Shown here in pieces: positions 32,801 through 47,800 of a stretch of 64,000 nucleotides of DNA; positions within the stretch are counted from its first letter, which is position 1, and every line of letters begins with the position of its first letter. This DNA comes from Brachionus plicatilis (Eukaryota; Rotifera; Eurotatoria; Ploima; Brachionidae), in contig QEOQ01000344.1 of assembly GCA_010279815.1 (NCBI GenBank), forward strand, positions 1,036,948 to 1,100,947. The letters run 5' to 3'. Below the pieces are notes generated by a model. The model was given only the letters and a program-made list of their open reading frames with translations, was not told the DNA's origin and searched no databases. The translations under genes and the position numbers were made by a program.

Positions 32801-35800
32801 CAGTTTTTTTTTGGTTCTATTTCGGCAATGTGAAATTTTAGTACAAAAATTATATTACTACTTTAAATTTTTTGTGACAAAAAATAAAAATTTACAATTT
32901 TTTTTCTAATTGTACAAAGATGGTTCTACAAATATAGTACAAATTTGTTCAAACGAATTCTAAGCTCTGCAAAAAATCTGCAATTTATTGTATTCTTTAA
33001 TCAAATTATTGTTTGATGGTGAAAATTTTACAGAAGATTGTAGAGTTTTTGGAAAGCTTAGAATTCGTGTTAAATCAAAAAATTAATTACAATCAGCAAC
33101 TATTTTAATTTAATAAATAGAACGGAAAAATAATTGAATTTTATTTAATTATATTTTTTCTTCAAGACTCAAGTTTTGAAATGTCTATACTTATTATTCA
33201 ATATTGGATTAACTGCAGCTGGAACACACGTTCTAGCTAATATTTAAAACATTAACTTTTTGTTATAACTTTGATTCCAATAAAACATTTACAATCAAAC
33301 TACTTATTTAGTTTTCCACATTCAAGTAAAAGTATTGCTAGACTCATTAGAGTATTATTTACCTTTGTGATAATATCTATTTAAAATTTAGCTTAATTTT
33401 TTATTTTAAGTAAAAAATGTGACCAACTGTTAACAAATTTTTTAATTCCCGGTTTACTTTTGATAAAAATAAATTCAAAATGTTCAATTGAAGCCATATA
33501 ACTAAAAATTTTCCAGAATTTGTTAAAATACTTACAAATATACTTGTCTTCTAAAGAGCCATTTGATAGCAAGATAAATGCTATTTTTAGCGAGATACTT
33601 TTAATTTGACCAAATCTTGATCTTATAATAAAATTAAATTCAAGTTTTTAAAAAATTCAACTTACGGATCATAGACACTCAGCAGCCAATTTAGACTCAA
33701 ATCGACGGCCAGAACCACATCAATCATCTGAGATTCATTTGATTTGACTGAGGACTGAAATATTTGATTCAAACATTGAACAATTTGATTCGCATCAAGG
33801 CTCTTGTCACTTTGAAGTTTGTGACCAAAATTATCAAAAACCGCTAGTGCATTGCTCAAATCAACATAATCAACTAAAAAGAAAATTTTTTTTTGTAAAT
33901 AAAAATTAGAAAAAAATTAATTTTATTTTACGCCATAATCTTTTCTGAAGATTTCTTAATTTCATGGCTGTGCGGTAGGCACTAAAGCGAATATCGTTTA
34001 AATTGGCAAATGACTTGAACAATTCAATCATTTTTGGATGATCCCAAGTGGTTATTTCAGTCGAATGACTTTTTTTAAAAATTAAAAAAAAAATTTTTAA
34101 TAAAACTATTTAAATCTACTTAATATAATATGGTATTTTATTTTTTGAGATGGATCGTTGCCACGGAGGCTGAACACTTGCGGACAATTTGAAAAAAATA
34201 TTTGACTCAGGCGTTTCAGCCAAGCTGTATAAATTTAAAAAGATTTCCTGAATGTGCTGCTGTAAGCTGGTCCATCTGAGATTAAGATCGTCGTATTTAT
34301 TCTGAATGTGATGTATGGAGTCCACATTTAGGTCCACTGTTTGGCTAAAATATTGAATGTCTTGGGACAGATTGGCAAAATTTTTGTTCATTTCTTCAAT
34401 TATTGGCTGCAATGATGTCACCGATATTTGGAATATTTTGACTTTTTCCAAATTTTCAGTCAATTGATTCTCATCTGATATTTCATCATGGTCTAAATTA
34501 GAGCTCAAATTTTCAACTAGTGACTCGTTTTCTTCCAATTTTTGATTAACATTTATAAATGATTTGTTCAACAAAAGCAAATTTTGGTAAAAGCTGTAGA
34601 TTTTTTGCTCAAAATTGACAAAGTATTTGTTTAAATTGAGCCATTTTTTTTCCAAATAGACAACTTTTTTGCACAATATTAAATAGCTTGATGAACTGCT
34701 CTGTTCCAAATCTAATTCAGATCCATCATTGCTTTCTGTATCATTGGAAAAATCATTGAATGATTTGGCTTTTAGAAAAGATCTGGCCGAATTGAGAGCA
34801 TTTTCGACCACCGATTTTTTAAATTCCAAATTGGAACGAAAAACCTGTCAACAAAAAAATTTTAAGCAAAAATTTTTTTCTAAATTAATGTTTAGTTACG
34901 TTTATTTCCTCAATTAGTTTAAGAATTAGATTTGGCTCTGGTTGTAACTTTCGTCTCATGGTCTCTATGTCACTAAACTTTTGGTTACACCAGTTTTTAA
35001 GATCTTCAAGTGATTTTAAAATTGTATCGCACTCGGCATTGTTATTTGTCTCAAGTCTGGACTTAATTTCCATTGATTTAATTATTAATGACTCCCATTT
35101 TTGATTTATCTCATTAAACTTATTTTCCAGGGTTGCTTTGTGATCGTCATGTTTCAATGAGTCCAAAATTTTTTTCGAATTCTGCCCCAGGCTTGAGAAT
35201 GTGACGCTATTTTTCTCAATGTCTTTTTGCAGTTCCTAAATTGATCCAAATTAAATATAATGGGGATTTTTTTTTATTTTAAAATAATTAAAAAATTTAT
35301 TTTATGCTGCCAAAAGCTGATTATTAAGGGTTACAAGAGTCCTTAGATAAGCTTTAAAAAATTGGAGTTAATTTTTTTGCTGAAATTAAACTCAAAATCT
35401 AAATCTTTTTGAAAGTATAATTAAAGACCCTTGATGATTTTTCTTAAAATTGAATTTACTCTCCACGAGTAAGCTTTTTAATAGCATAATTTAATAAAAT
35501 GAAATTTGATCTTAAGTCAAATTTTCTTATCATAAAAAATTCTAACAATTATTTAGCTACTAATTGAATAACAAAATGAATTAAAAAAATCGAAAAGGCA
35601 CAAAAGAGAAGTTTAATAATTAATGAATTTACTTTCAACTCTATAAGAATAAAATTTGATTCACTAAGATTTAAAAAAGAAAAGTTGGCTCAAGGCTTAT
35701 CTCTAGTTAAAATTATTGATTACACACAAGTGGTGAATGGGTTGAAATATTCGAATTGATTGATAAATTTGATTAAAAAGTAAAACTGATGAAATATAAA

Positions 35801-38800
35801 GTGATTTAATTTTTTAATTAACTTTTAAAATAAATTTTTAACTATTCATTTTTTTTATATCCAAACAAAAATTAAAAATAAATACCTGACTAATTTCATA
35901 CAATGCTGAGTTCGAATCATTCGATTGATTTAGATAATCTTCCAAATAGTTTATATCTTTTTGTGTTTTTTCCAACCATTTCATAAATTCTTCCAATTTA
36001 TGTTCGAATTCGAACACAATTTTTCCAGTCTGGTCTAAATTTTCAGCTCTATGCTTCAGCCTGTCAAAAAAAATTAATTTTCCTATTCAACAAAAATATT
36101 GAATCTTACCTGTCGCTAATATCTCTAAACCGAGATTCAATTCGGCTAAATTTTATCTCAATTTTGCTCAAATCTTCGGAAGCAAACTTTTCCATTAAAG
36201 TTTCATATTTTTCCTTTAAATCATCATACAATTTGGTCAAAATTTCATAATCGATAATAACACTCTTATGGTCTATTTTTTGCCTTTGTAAAGTGCTTTC
36301 ACCGTAACTAATGTCACATTGCTTGAGCACTTTAGTTTCCAAATTCATAAAATTTTTGGAAAAATTATCAAAAATGTCATCCATTAGCTGAGATTCAGTC
36401 AAAATCGCCTCCAATTTATTTCTGTATTCTATCACCTGTATTTTGCTGTTATTCCATTCATTTACCAAAGATAACGCTAAAAATTCAAAAATGAAATTTT
36501 TAGTTTCTAAAAAATTCAAAAAAATTACTTTTATTTTTTATGTCAATAGATTCTGATTTTGATAAACAATTCAATTTTTCCTCTTTTTTTTCTATTTCAT
36601 CAATAATACTCTTTAAGACAAAAATAATTAATATTCAAGGCTTTAATTTAGTTATTAATTGTTACATTGAATTTTTGAATAGATAAATGAGTTTCATCTA
36701 TGTCACCAACAGTGATTATTTGGGTGCTTAGATTGTGATTGATCCAAAGCAACCAGTCGAACAAATCATTGTAAAGCTCTTCATCAACGTTATTTGAATC
36801 AGTTACGTGCTTTGATTCATCTTCTTTCAGTGGCAATTTCGAAACAGAAGTATTGTTATCTTTTAAGTTTATAACACTTAGTTCATTATCAGAAATTTCT
36901 TGGTTCTGAACCGGAGCATTCAGATTAAGTTTTTCAATTTTGGCCTCTAATTGTTCACCAGAAATTCTCTTTTTATCATTGAGTATCTTGTTTAGGTCAA
37001 CACACTTCCATATTTTGTCCAAGTCATCTATTATTTTGTACATATTTTCATCCACCTTAAATTTTTGTCCAATACTTTGCTTCAAGTCGTTGAAATTACT
37101 CTTTATTTTATCATATTTGTCAATTTTAACTTTAATTTCTTCTTCCGACAACTGAAATGATTTGAAAATTAGTTGAAATTTTTTTTTTTTCACTTAAAAA
37201 AATATTCTTACCTCTGTCAGGAAGAAGCCGTTTGATTTATTACTAATCATCCAAGTTGTTAGCTCGTTGATATTTTGCTTTATTTGTCTAAATCGCTTGT
37301 AAAATCGCTCAATTTCCTCTCTCTTTGTATCATATTTTTCAATAATCTATAAAAAAAATTTAGTTCTAGATTTATTTTTTTCTAATTCAATTCATGTTAA
37401 TCAAAGTAATCGATCAAATAAAAAATTAAATTTATTTGAGTAAAATCAACTTTTTGTAAACATATCACGCAATCATTAGAAAGGCAGATTTTTGTATTTT
37501 TAATAGAAAATAATTCTGATCCAAATCGACATTAAAAAAAGTTTGATCTAAAAATATTTTTAATCATTAATTTTTTCTACATATGGTTCATTTTTGAAAA
37601 AAGCCGTAAAAGTTTGCTACTCAATTCTTCTGCTATTTTCATTCAATTAATGGTAGACTTTTAGACTTAAGAAAATTAATATTAAGAGCCATATATGCTT
37701 CTTGATATTTATAAAAAGCGTTTGTAACAATTTAAATCGATCATTAATCATTCATTAGTAATGATCTACGATTTCAATTAATTGAATATTTTTTAAGAAT
37801 AAAATAATCATATAAAATATATAATAGAAAAAAGGTAATAATAGAAAAAATATTACCAGTATGCTTAAATTATTTAATTTTTATCTTATCTATTTTATAT
37901 TCAATAAATTCAATAAAGAATAAAACTAAAAAAGTGTTAAAAATTGTTTTATTTAAAAAATAGGCTTTTTTTAAAAAAAATTAGTTTCGAAAAAATATCG
38001 AAAACTCTTTAATAATCAATATTGTCTAGCTAAAGCACCTTTAACTTTAACACATATATATTTTGTATTTTCTTATTGTCACAAAATTTAAGATAACCTC
38101 TAAAGCGGTAATTGGGCAACAATGATAATTTTTCAAAAAATCAGAAAAAAATTGCCACTAAAAATTTGATCAAAGATTTAATCATTTGCTTAGAAATTAA
38201 ATAATTTAATCTGAGAAAAAAAGCATACACTAAATATTTTTATGCAAAAAAAATTAAAAAAAAAGAAGTAATGCCCAAATATAAAGCTTTTTTTAACATT
38301 AATGAGGCAAAATGTTATCTATTGAATATTTTTACATTTTTGAGAGAAGAAAAAAAATCTCAAAATCAAAAAATCTAAAAAAATTTTCATTCAAGAAAAG
38401 TAATTAAAATAAAAGTAAAATATTATAGTAAAATTTTTTTAGATTTTTTGATTTTGAGATTTTTTTTTTCTTCTCTCAAAAATGTAAAAATGTACAATAA
38501 ATAACATTCTGCCATTAATGAACTGGTTAATTCGTAGCTTACATTACACTTCTTAGTTATTATTTATATTTTATTTATTACTTAAATTGTTGACTTTGAG
38601 ATATAATTATTAAGTATGTTTATAAGCAAATGCTAAAATGATGTGGTTCTTGGTTGATGTACAAGTGTTTATGGCAAAATACTACTGTTTTGATCTATAA
38701 TAAAAGATTATAAACTTCACAACTTCTTTTATTCAAATGGCTAATAATAAGCTAGTAACCCTACAACAATATTTTAGTAGTGCAGGTAATTAAAAGCTTT

Positions 38801-41800
38801 TTTCTTGTTCTAAATTGAAAAAAATCAGTCTTAAGTTTTAAGTTCGCTAAGGGAATTGCTTTTAAATGGCATACTTAGTGAAAAAAATAATAATAACAAA
38901 ATATACTTAGGGATTATAAACCAGGAAACAATTTAAAAAAAAAAAGAAAAAACAAATTTAAAACATGAATTAACTTAGAAACAAAAAAAATTACTTGATC
39001 ATATTTTTGAATTAAATTTGCTCCATTGGAACTCTCAATGTCGAACTTGGACTGAAAACTATTTTTCTGGCCCATAATCTCACAATATTTGGCCTAAATA
39101 TTAATTTACTTATTCTATTTTAAAAACAAAATTTCGACAATACTTTTAATTCCAATATAACTAGTTCAATACTAAGCTCATTTTTGAAAACAAATTGTTT
39201 ATTTAGATTTTCTTCGTACTCATTCAATTTAATCCGGTAATCATCCATTTGAACACACACTTTTTGCTCTTCTTGTCCATTTTCTTTTTCAACATTGGAG
39301 CCAAATCTAAAATTAATAAAATAAACCATTAGCCAAATAGCAAACAAAATTTGTTTACTTCTTTTTAAGTTCATTCAAAAGCTCAACTAAACACTTCCAT
39401 TCCTGATTAATAATGCTCAGCTTATCGTTCAAATACTTTGAATCAGTCTCGTTGGATCTGGCCAGTATAAATTGACCATTGTGATTTATTCGTTCCAACA
39501 GAAGCCGATTTTCAGCAATGCTGCTAACTCCTTTTAGAATGTCCTTTAGTTGATTGTCACTTGATTGAGTTTCGGTCAAGTCTTTTATTTTTGTAGATGA
39601 ATCTTGTAGCCATTTTTGAAGAGTATTAAAGTCAGTGTTGAACTCGTTCCATTTTTCGGAGTTTTTCACAAAAACTTCGTTCTTTTCCTTGAATCTTTTG
39701 ACCACTGTTTGATGCAGCGCCACCAATTTGGTGATTATTTGGTCGATTTTTTGCGCAGTTTCTTTATCTGAAGAGAGCATAATGGGCCTCTTGTGCAGAA
39801 GAGAAGTCTTCAGGGCAGCAGTCAACGATTCCAGAGTTTGTTTAATGGCCTTGAGTTTAAGCTCTTGCTTTTCAAAGTCAACAAATTCCCTATTCAACCT
39901 CTGAATGTTTTCCAAGTGCTTCTCCACTGTTTCCGAGGATATGATCAGCTTTTCCACACACCGGATGAACTCGGTCGCATCGCCAGGCTCCCCTTTGGCA
40001 ACTTTGGCCTCAGGCGCATCTTTGACCATTTCCTCAAACAAGCACTCACTTTGCTCCACCAAATGTCTCAAGTGGCTGCTAAGGCCGACCAAATTTTTTA
40101 GCTTGGCAAAGTACGCGTGACTCTTGTGATTTTTTTGAGCAAATTTTTGCCTTAATTCATCAGGCCCGCTTGAAGCCGACACCACTTGGCTGATTAATAG
40201 CTCCAGCACGCATAGATCTTGTATATTTCGAACAATATTTCTGCCGATTGATGCAAATTGCTTTTATTTTTTTGTTTATAAAGAAAAGATAATAAAATAT
40301 GTTTTTGTTTTACTGGGAATAAAGAGGGGATTATGAGATGAGATGAATTTTAAAATTCCTTTTTGATTATTGAGAAAATAGAGAAATCTTTTAGTGAATT
40401 AATCAACAGATAGCATTTTTCTTTTTTCAAAAAAAAAAAAGGAAAAATAATAAATTAAAAAACTATAAAAAATTTTTCAAACAAATTGCTTTATTTATTT
40501 TTTTACGTAACTTAAGCTTCTCTCTCTCTCTTGTTTTTTTTCTTGTTGTTGCATTTAAAATCTTTATTTTATTTCTTTTAACTCTTTCTTTCTTGAATAA
40601 AAAAACCAATAAAAAAACCAAAAAAAAAATGTTTATACACATTAAAATTAAAACATAAAAATAAATTTTCTATTCTAATAAATCTAATTTCTTTGCATAT
40701 AAATTGGCAATTCAGTCGGAATCGAGTTTTGGTTTTTGATGTGATTGCCATGTCTCATGTGCCAGTCGCTGTTATAGAACGAGTTAGAGTAGTCTATACA
40801 GGAGGAGGCGGCGGCCATGCCAGCATGCTTCTGTTCGCCATGGTATTGGTCAGAGCGGGCTCGATTCACGGCCGCCTGATTGTTCGACGCCGCGTTCCTG
40901 CTACTAAAGTAGCGCATGGACGATGCCGACTGGTCTAGCTGAGTGTTGGACTTGTTGAAATTTTGGTCGCTGCATTGAGCCTGTTGGAAAGATCGCGGTA
41001 TGCTCGAGGATCTCATGTTGGAGCTGTTGGACACATTTTCATTGTGGTAGTACCGATTGGCCTCTCTGTGGTACGCCTGTGGCATGGTCTGGTTGGCACA
41101 TTGGTCAAACAACTGGTGGCTGTTCTGAGAATTAAGCTGGTTGAGTGCGCACATCTGGGCGTTCAGCTTCTGGGGCATCACGTGGTGTGTGGTAGTTGTT
41201 GTTTTAGTTGTCTTGTATTTTCGAAAAGTCACTGGCTGACTTTGCTCGACCATTGGCATCAATTGGACAGGCTCGGACACCACTGACCTAGTGTCGTAGC
41301 CCTCTTGCACATTTTCGTTATAGTACATGGCTCCCTGGTTGCTTATTTGCGTAAAGTCGCTTGGCTCATAGATAAAGTCGCTCGGTCCGTAAAAATAGCG
41401 CGCATATTCCTTTAGGAATCGTGGTTTTTAATTTCAGTTATTTACAATTTAAGTGTCCTCAGGTTTTATTGTTAAGTGCATGGTGCAGGTAGATTAGTTC
41501 AAAGATTTAGTCACGGTTAAAACAAGTAGTAACAAAAATTAATAAAAATTAGGTGACATACGAACAAGCGTAGCATGCTTTTTGATCAAAAGAATAGTGG
41601 ATAGATAAGAGCGTTTTTAGCTGATAGATAGCAAAAGAGCACTAAAAGCCATTTAGTTAGAATAGCTCAGTTAAGAACATAAAAAGTGCGTTGATTAGAA
41701 CTCAAAGCAAAAAGGAATTTTAAATTAAAATTAAAAAAAATTTTTTTTTTTCATTTCATAAATTTCAATTTAAAAATTTATGAATTGTCAAGCAAAAATA

Positions 41801-44800
41801 GCAAAAAAAAAACTAAAAGCAAATTAACAGTGATTTTAATTGATATTGTTAACAATACAACTTGGGGACATGTTAGTCAAAACTTACCGATTCATCGTCT
41901 AGTTGTTGATCTTCTTGTAGTTTATTTATTGAAAACTCTTCCAGTATGTGAATTTGGTCATTTATGTTGTCTTCTTTTTCCTTGTATCTTTCGTACATTT
42001 TTGCCGATGATCTGCAAGAATTGCGGCGATTTTTTGTAGCTGACCATCTTTGCTGAATTGTCAAAAAATAATTAGTTTTTTTTTTTATTTTTAATTTAAA
42101 ATTTTTGTTTAAAAAAAAACAATTGTGGACACAATAGATTTTTTTATTAAATTTTTCTTCAAATTTATTCCAAATGCCATACCTAAATAATAGGCTAATT
42201 TTTTATTTAAAATTAAATTGAAAAATTCACCAATGTATTGTTTTAATTAGTTTTTTTTTAATATTTTATGCAAAATCAGTTAAAATTATAGTGACATCAT
42301 TGAATTTTGAAAGCTCAAATGAAGAAAACTTCAACATGGATTTTTAGAACACATAGCTATCAATAAAACTTGAGTAAAACTGTTCAGATATTTTAAAACA
42401 AACATTAGTTTAAAAAAATGTTTATTTTAAAATATTTTAATTTTTTACAGAGCATAGATAGTTTTTTAAGCTACAAATATTATCTCTAGGGTCATCATAT
42501 CACAAATCCAAAGTCAAAATTTATAAAAAAAAACAAAGTTTTTCACCATTGTAATATTGACTCAGACTTGTTTATAAGTCACAAAAATTTAAGTCAAAGT
42601 TATGACATGCACAAAAATTTTTACCTGCTTCATCAGGACCAGTTAAAAAATTTTTTTTCTAAATCTGGTTACATTAACCGACCACATAGGTCAAGATTAA
42701 CAGCCAGGAATTTGGAAGCAACTACTTTATTGGTATCAAATATGGATTTATTAAATAGTTGACTTGACTTTAAATAAAAAAAAACTTAGACTTGTAACTT
42801 AAAAACAAGTCTGTATTAACTTAAAATAATTTATTTTATTTGTGGAAAGAATATTTGAAACATCGCACTTTTTCATTGTTATTTCAACATTGGATACATT
42901 TTGTAATTCAAACACAAAAAATTAAACCATTTAGTTTTTATATATTTTTCAGCTCATAATGAAAACTTTTTATGGCTAATAAAATTTCACAAAAGGAAAT
43001 CATTTCTAACTTTTCGATTTATTTATTTTTCCTCAAAATTTTTTTTTTAACTGGATGATTTTTATTTATTTCATTGCAACCAGCAAACTTTTCTCTATCT
43101 TTACAAAAAAGAATTGGAGAAATTTAATATACAGTAATGATATGTGGTTCTGAGGTAAACGTAATTTTTCTAAAAAAAAATGAGATTTTACCATATTCTA
43201 CATTGAATTACTTTTGTTAAAATTATGTGAATTTACTAATTTTCACTTAAAATTTGTAAAACCATAAAGGACAAAAAAAATCATTTTTTTGACTTTGAAA
43301 ATACAAATCAAATCTTCTCAGAACTTCCTTAAAAGAGCCGTATAACCCTATTTTCAAAATATTTAAACACGCGTACGTATTTATTTTAAAAAATTTATTT
43401 TTTAAACCCTAACATTTTTCGATGTATAAACATTTTTCTATTTATGTTTATTTTTCTGTTAACTCATTTTAGCTTTGTACTGTAACTAAATACATTAGTC
43501 GCATCAACTTTAATTTTTGTAAAATTTGATGAATTATTGTATTTGAAAAGAGAAATTAATTTTTTCCCATTTTTTTAAAAAATTTTCTTAAAAAAAATTA
43601 ATTTCACTTCTGTCAAAAATTTTGTAAATTTCCGTAATTTTGCGTAAAATTTGTTGATTTGACGTAAAATTACGTAATTTACATATTACACTACTGTGTA
43701 TGACATTAATTAAAAATTACACCCAACAAAAAGAAACTTTTTTTCTATTTATTACCTCTAGTCGATTGACTTTTTCCAATATTCGCCTGGCTCTGTCCGG
43801 ATTAGTGGCCTCGTGTAGCTCGGCAACTTGTCTGGCTTGTTGAATGACAAAATCAATATCAATTGTAGAAAATTCCGATGAATTTCTGGTGTAATGTTCA
43901 CTTGATTCCATGTTGACATCGTGCTGATTTTCAGTGTTTTCCTGCAAAGGTATCTCGTCCAATATTCTCAAATAAGCCACCGCTCTCATGTACTTCTGCC
44001 TCAGCTCGGAATCGAACACATCAGCTGACGAGTCCACTGATGATTCTGACGGAGACTTGGACCTCTTTGATCTGTAATACTTGCTCTCTTGTGCATGTCT
44101 AGACTGGCTGTAGGTTTCAGTTTGGGTGACAGTTTGATTGTCCTGTATGGGCTGAAAGTTGATTCTTTCCTGGGCTAAATTCAATCTTCTGTTCAAATCC
44201 TCGAAATTGGTGAGCAAAGTTCTGAGCTCTGTTTCGATTGTTTTCGAATAGTGCTCCGATTTGGTGCACAGCTCGGTTCCCTGGGCCCTTACTGCTTCTA
44301 TGTCCGACAACAGCTCATTGAGCACTCTTTCTATTTCATTGTACTGTTCCCTTGATTGAACTCGCTCGGCCTCGATCAATCGATGCTGGAGCCGTTCAAT
44401 CTGAGTGACCAGTTCTCTATTTCTGACAATAAATGAGTCATATAGATCATCTAGCGATTTAGCTTGTTGATTCAAAAATTCCTCTCTGTCGTCAATTCTG
44501 ATCAGCAAATTTTGAATTTTTTGCTCGATTTCATTTATTTTCGAGCTGGCTCTTGAGTTTTCGCTAGCCACCTTTTTGTTCGACAGTATTTCCTGAAGAG
44601 TCTTTTGATAACTCCTCAAATTGTTCATATTCAAGTTGTTCACTTTATTTATTTCAGCCTTGGTGTTTTTGATCCAATCCAGCTCGTCTGGATAATTTTT
44701 GCTCAAAGGCTTTTGCTCGATTTTCTTGAGCTCACCATCTATTTTGGACATAAAATCACTCAATAAATTGTATTCTTTCTTGAACTTTTTGGCCATCTTA

Positions 44801-47800
44801 AATCCCTTTTCCAGCTCGTTCTTGCTATTGGTAACTCTAGATCCCAAATCGTTGTATTTCTGCTTCAATGAGTCCAAGTTGTGAGTCAATTCTTCCAAGT
44901 TGTCATCTTGCTTTTTGTCAACTATGGATCTGCCCTGTTTCAGAACGGTCTCAATTTGAGGCTTGAGTTCGGACAGAGTCTTGTAAAATTTGATACAGTG
45001 CTCCAATTGGAGATGAATGGTGTCCGAGTCCTCACTGTTTATCTCAATCATGTACAATGCTTGTTCGATTTCGTCCAGTTGTTTGGTGACTTTTTTCAAT
45101 TTCTGGTCAAAATCGGCCGGTTTCTGGAACTTTTTGAACTTACTATTCAAGCTGTTCCAATTTGTTTTTAGAGCGTGCAGACGCTGGCTTAGTCGAGAGT
45201 CCATGCTGGTCCTCAGCCTCTCATTTGATTCTTCCAGCTCTTTTAGCAAGTATTCATTGCGCACAAATTCTTCTTGAACGCGCTGAAAATCTGCCGGAAC
45301 ATCGTCGGCATAAATGTCTTTGCTTATCCTGGCTGCCAAATATTTGTCCATGTATTCGATCCATTCCTGCACTTCCGAATAATTTTTGTCCCATTTTTCC
45401 ACTTCATTCAACTGATACTCCAGACTCTTTATCTTTTTCTGAACTTCTTCATTTACCAAGTGATACTTAAATATGTATTCTTTGACATCGCTGTTATTCA
45501 ATTGAATCAAAATGTTTGACTCCACAAGCAAATTGGACAATTTTCCGATTCTTTCTTTGGAATCGCTCGAATGATATTTGAATTGATTTTCGAGTGACTA
45601 AAAATTTTTATAAAAAAAAAAAATTTTATTTTTAATTTTTTAAATTTTTTTTATTTATCTTACGCTTATGTGTTCACTTATTTCTTCGGCATCAGAACCT
45701 TGTTCAAAAGTATCAAGACTCTTTTGGACACTTTCGATCCAATTATTCTCTTGATATATTAATTCTAGATAAAAAATAAAAAAATTTAAAAAAAAATTCA
45801 ATTTTATTTAATGTGCTAAAATTACGTCTCAATTCGCTGATGTAACTTTCTAGTTTGTTAAATTCTTTTATTTTAGAGTCAATTTTTTGATTAAGAGAAG
45901 TCCAATTCGAGTTTAGGTTCGACATGTTGTTGGCAAGCTCCGTAATCGAAGCAATGCCTCCAGTGGCGTTTTTTATCATTTCATTTCCATTCTCAATAAC
46001 ATTTTTCACTTCAGATGATTTTCTGTCTATTTCTGATTTAATTTGCTTCAACAAAAAAAAAATTGTAAATTTGAATTTTTCTTCTAAAAATTAGCTAACT
46101 TTATATTTAATGTTTCGCTGATCAAATTGTTCCTCAGTGATAATAACACCATCGTTTTCGAGTATTTCACTATTTTTTAATGAAATCCAATTTTCAATAT
46201 CGTTCACTCGACTATCCACTTTGCTGGACTTGGTCAAAATATCCTTCAGTCATTAAAAATTTAATAAAAATTTTGCCACATTTTTTGCTCTAAATTTACT
46301 TCTAAATTAAATTTTTTATTGGCATAAGTGTTTTTAAGCTTGGAGAAATTTTCGTTCAAATCAAACAATTCTTGTTTGAGTTTATTTTGAAAATTGCTGT
46401 CAATTGAGTGAGAGTATAGAAGATATTTTTTTGACAAGTCATTGAGATAGTTTATTTTAGCCGATAGTTGGTCAATTTCGTATTTAACCTGTTTGAGTAC
46501 ATTTAGTTGTTCATTGAGAGTTTTCTCCAGGGCACTGTTTGATCTTGCATGATGTTCTACTTGAAGATTTGCATCTATACGCTTGAGCTCGGTCAAAACT
46601 TTGCCAAATTCGTTTTGATATTTTTTCAGATCATCTATGGCATTATTAATTTTATCAACTTTTTCTCTTACGACAGACTCTATTTTTTGTATTCTCATCT
46701 CAAAAAATTCGCTCTCATCTCTCAATTGACTTGCTAAATCCTTATTCGATTTAGCGAAGTTTTCCAAATTGGAACAATAGTTGTTGATCGAATACTTTTT
46801 CTCATTTAACTCGCTTTGAAATTCCTTGAATAAATTTAAAAATTTGAAAAGTAAATAAAATATTTTAATCTTAAAAGAGGATTTTTATTAAAAATATTTT
46901 GTTTACATAAGCGATTATTTTCTTTACCTAGCAATTCGTTCCAGGTAGTTGATATTTATTATAAGTACTTCAAAAGGCTTGGTCTTTTGAATTAGAGTTT
47001 TATTGTTTTTTTTTTTTTTAATTTTTCAAAGGACCTCATATAAAAAAATATAGAAAAATATTGACAAAATTGTTTTCGGCATTAAAAAGAGAACAAAAAT
47101 TTTTAAATAACTAATTTTCTACTTTAAATAAAACAAATTAATTTAAATAGTTTTTCTTTAAATTCTAAGACTTTGATGGGATTAAAAATTTGAAAAACTT
47201 TCAATCAAATTATTAAATCTAGATAAAATTAAAATATTTTTTAGTTATTTAAAAAAAAAAAAACTAATTTTAATTTTTTTATTTATCTTAAGTGTTTCTT
47301 CCACTAAAAAAAAATCAAAGTATATCTTTTTTTTTTTATAATCTTTTTAATTATGTAAATTTTTGATAATGCTAAAATCAGTGTTATCGACAATTCCTAT
47401 TTCCAATCCATCTATTTAAATTAAAATTACCCCGCTGACTCTGAGAAATTTTTTACTAGTCTGTTCTGAATATTCAATTTACTGCCAAATAAACAATTGA
47501 TGAAAGATTATAGTTGAATCTTTTATCTTAATTTAAAATAGCATTAACAATTCATTATGCTCTAGTATCAAAAAACTAGATCTTTTATCAAAAAAAATCT
47601 ATGCTCCAGAAAAGATTGAATACTAAATTATAAAATAATTTTTTTTTTAAATTGACACTTGAAAATCTTATCAATTAATAATTTTATCAAAAGTCAAATA
47701 TTTTATTTACATAACTTGCATCATTAAGATCACTGTGAATTTAAGAAAAAAAAAACACTATTCTCCAAGTCAAATTTCTGCAAGAGTAGAAAAAAACAAA

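Larger units (their letters stand above)
29821..34068 (-). other. DMD: Dystrophin dystroglycan-binding and C-terminal region, exons 31-40
   Basis: Exons: 34,068-33,932, 33,873-33,666, 33,621-33,536, 32,499-32,342, 32,289-32,052, 31,997-31,957, 31,905-31,772, 30,915-30,712, 30,660-30,576, 30,522-29,821. They complete WW ([12 protein letters not shown]). EF-hand-like helices follow ([36 protein letters not shown]), then the ZZ finger ([20 protein letters not shown]) and LGYLPVQS. Two coiled coils, which in other dystrophins bind dystrobrevin, close the protein ([30 protein letters not shown]). Syntrophin-site sequence near the second block is not obvious. Zinc-ligand changes in ZZ are described in the findings. 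Confidence 0.93.

Noticed and set aside
40693..41286. Long plus-strand ORFs (40,693-40,938 and 40,963-41,286)
   Set aside because: They are antisense shadows of the dystrophin alternative last exon. They carry no domain, and the codon pattern fits the minus strand.
44699..45519. Several plus-strand ORFs of 60-100 codons
   Set aside because: They are antisense to the 614-codon spectrin-repeat exon and have no recognisable similarity.
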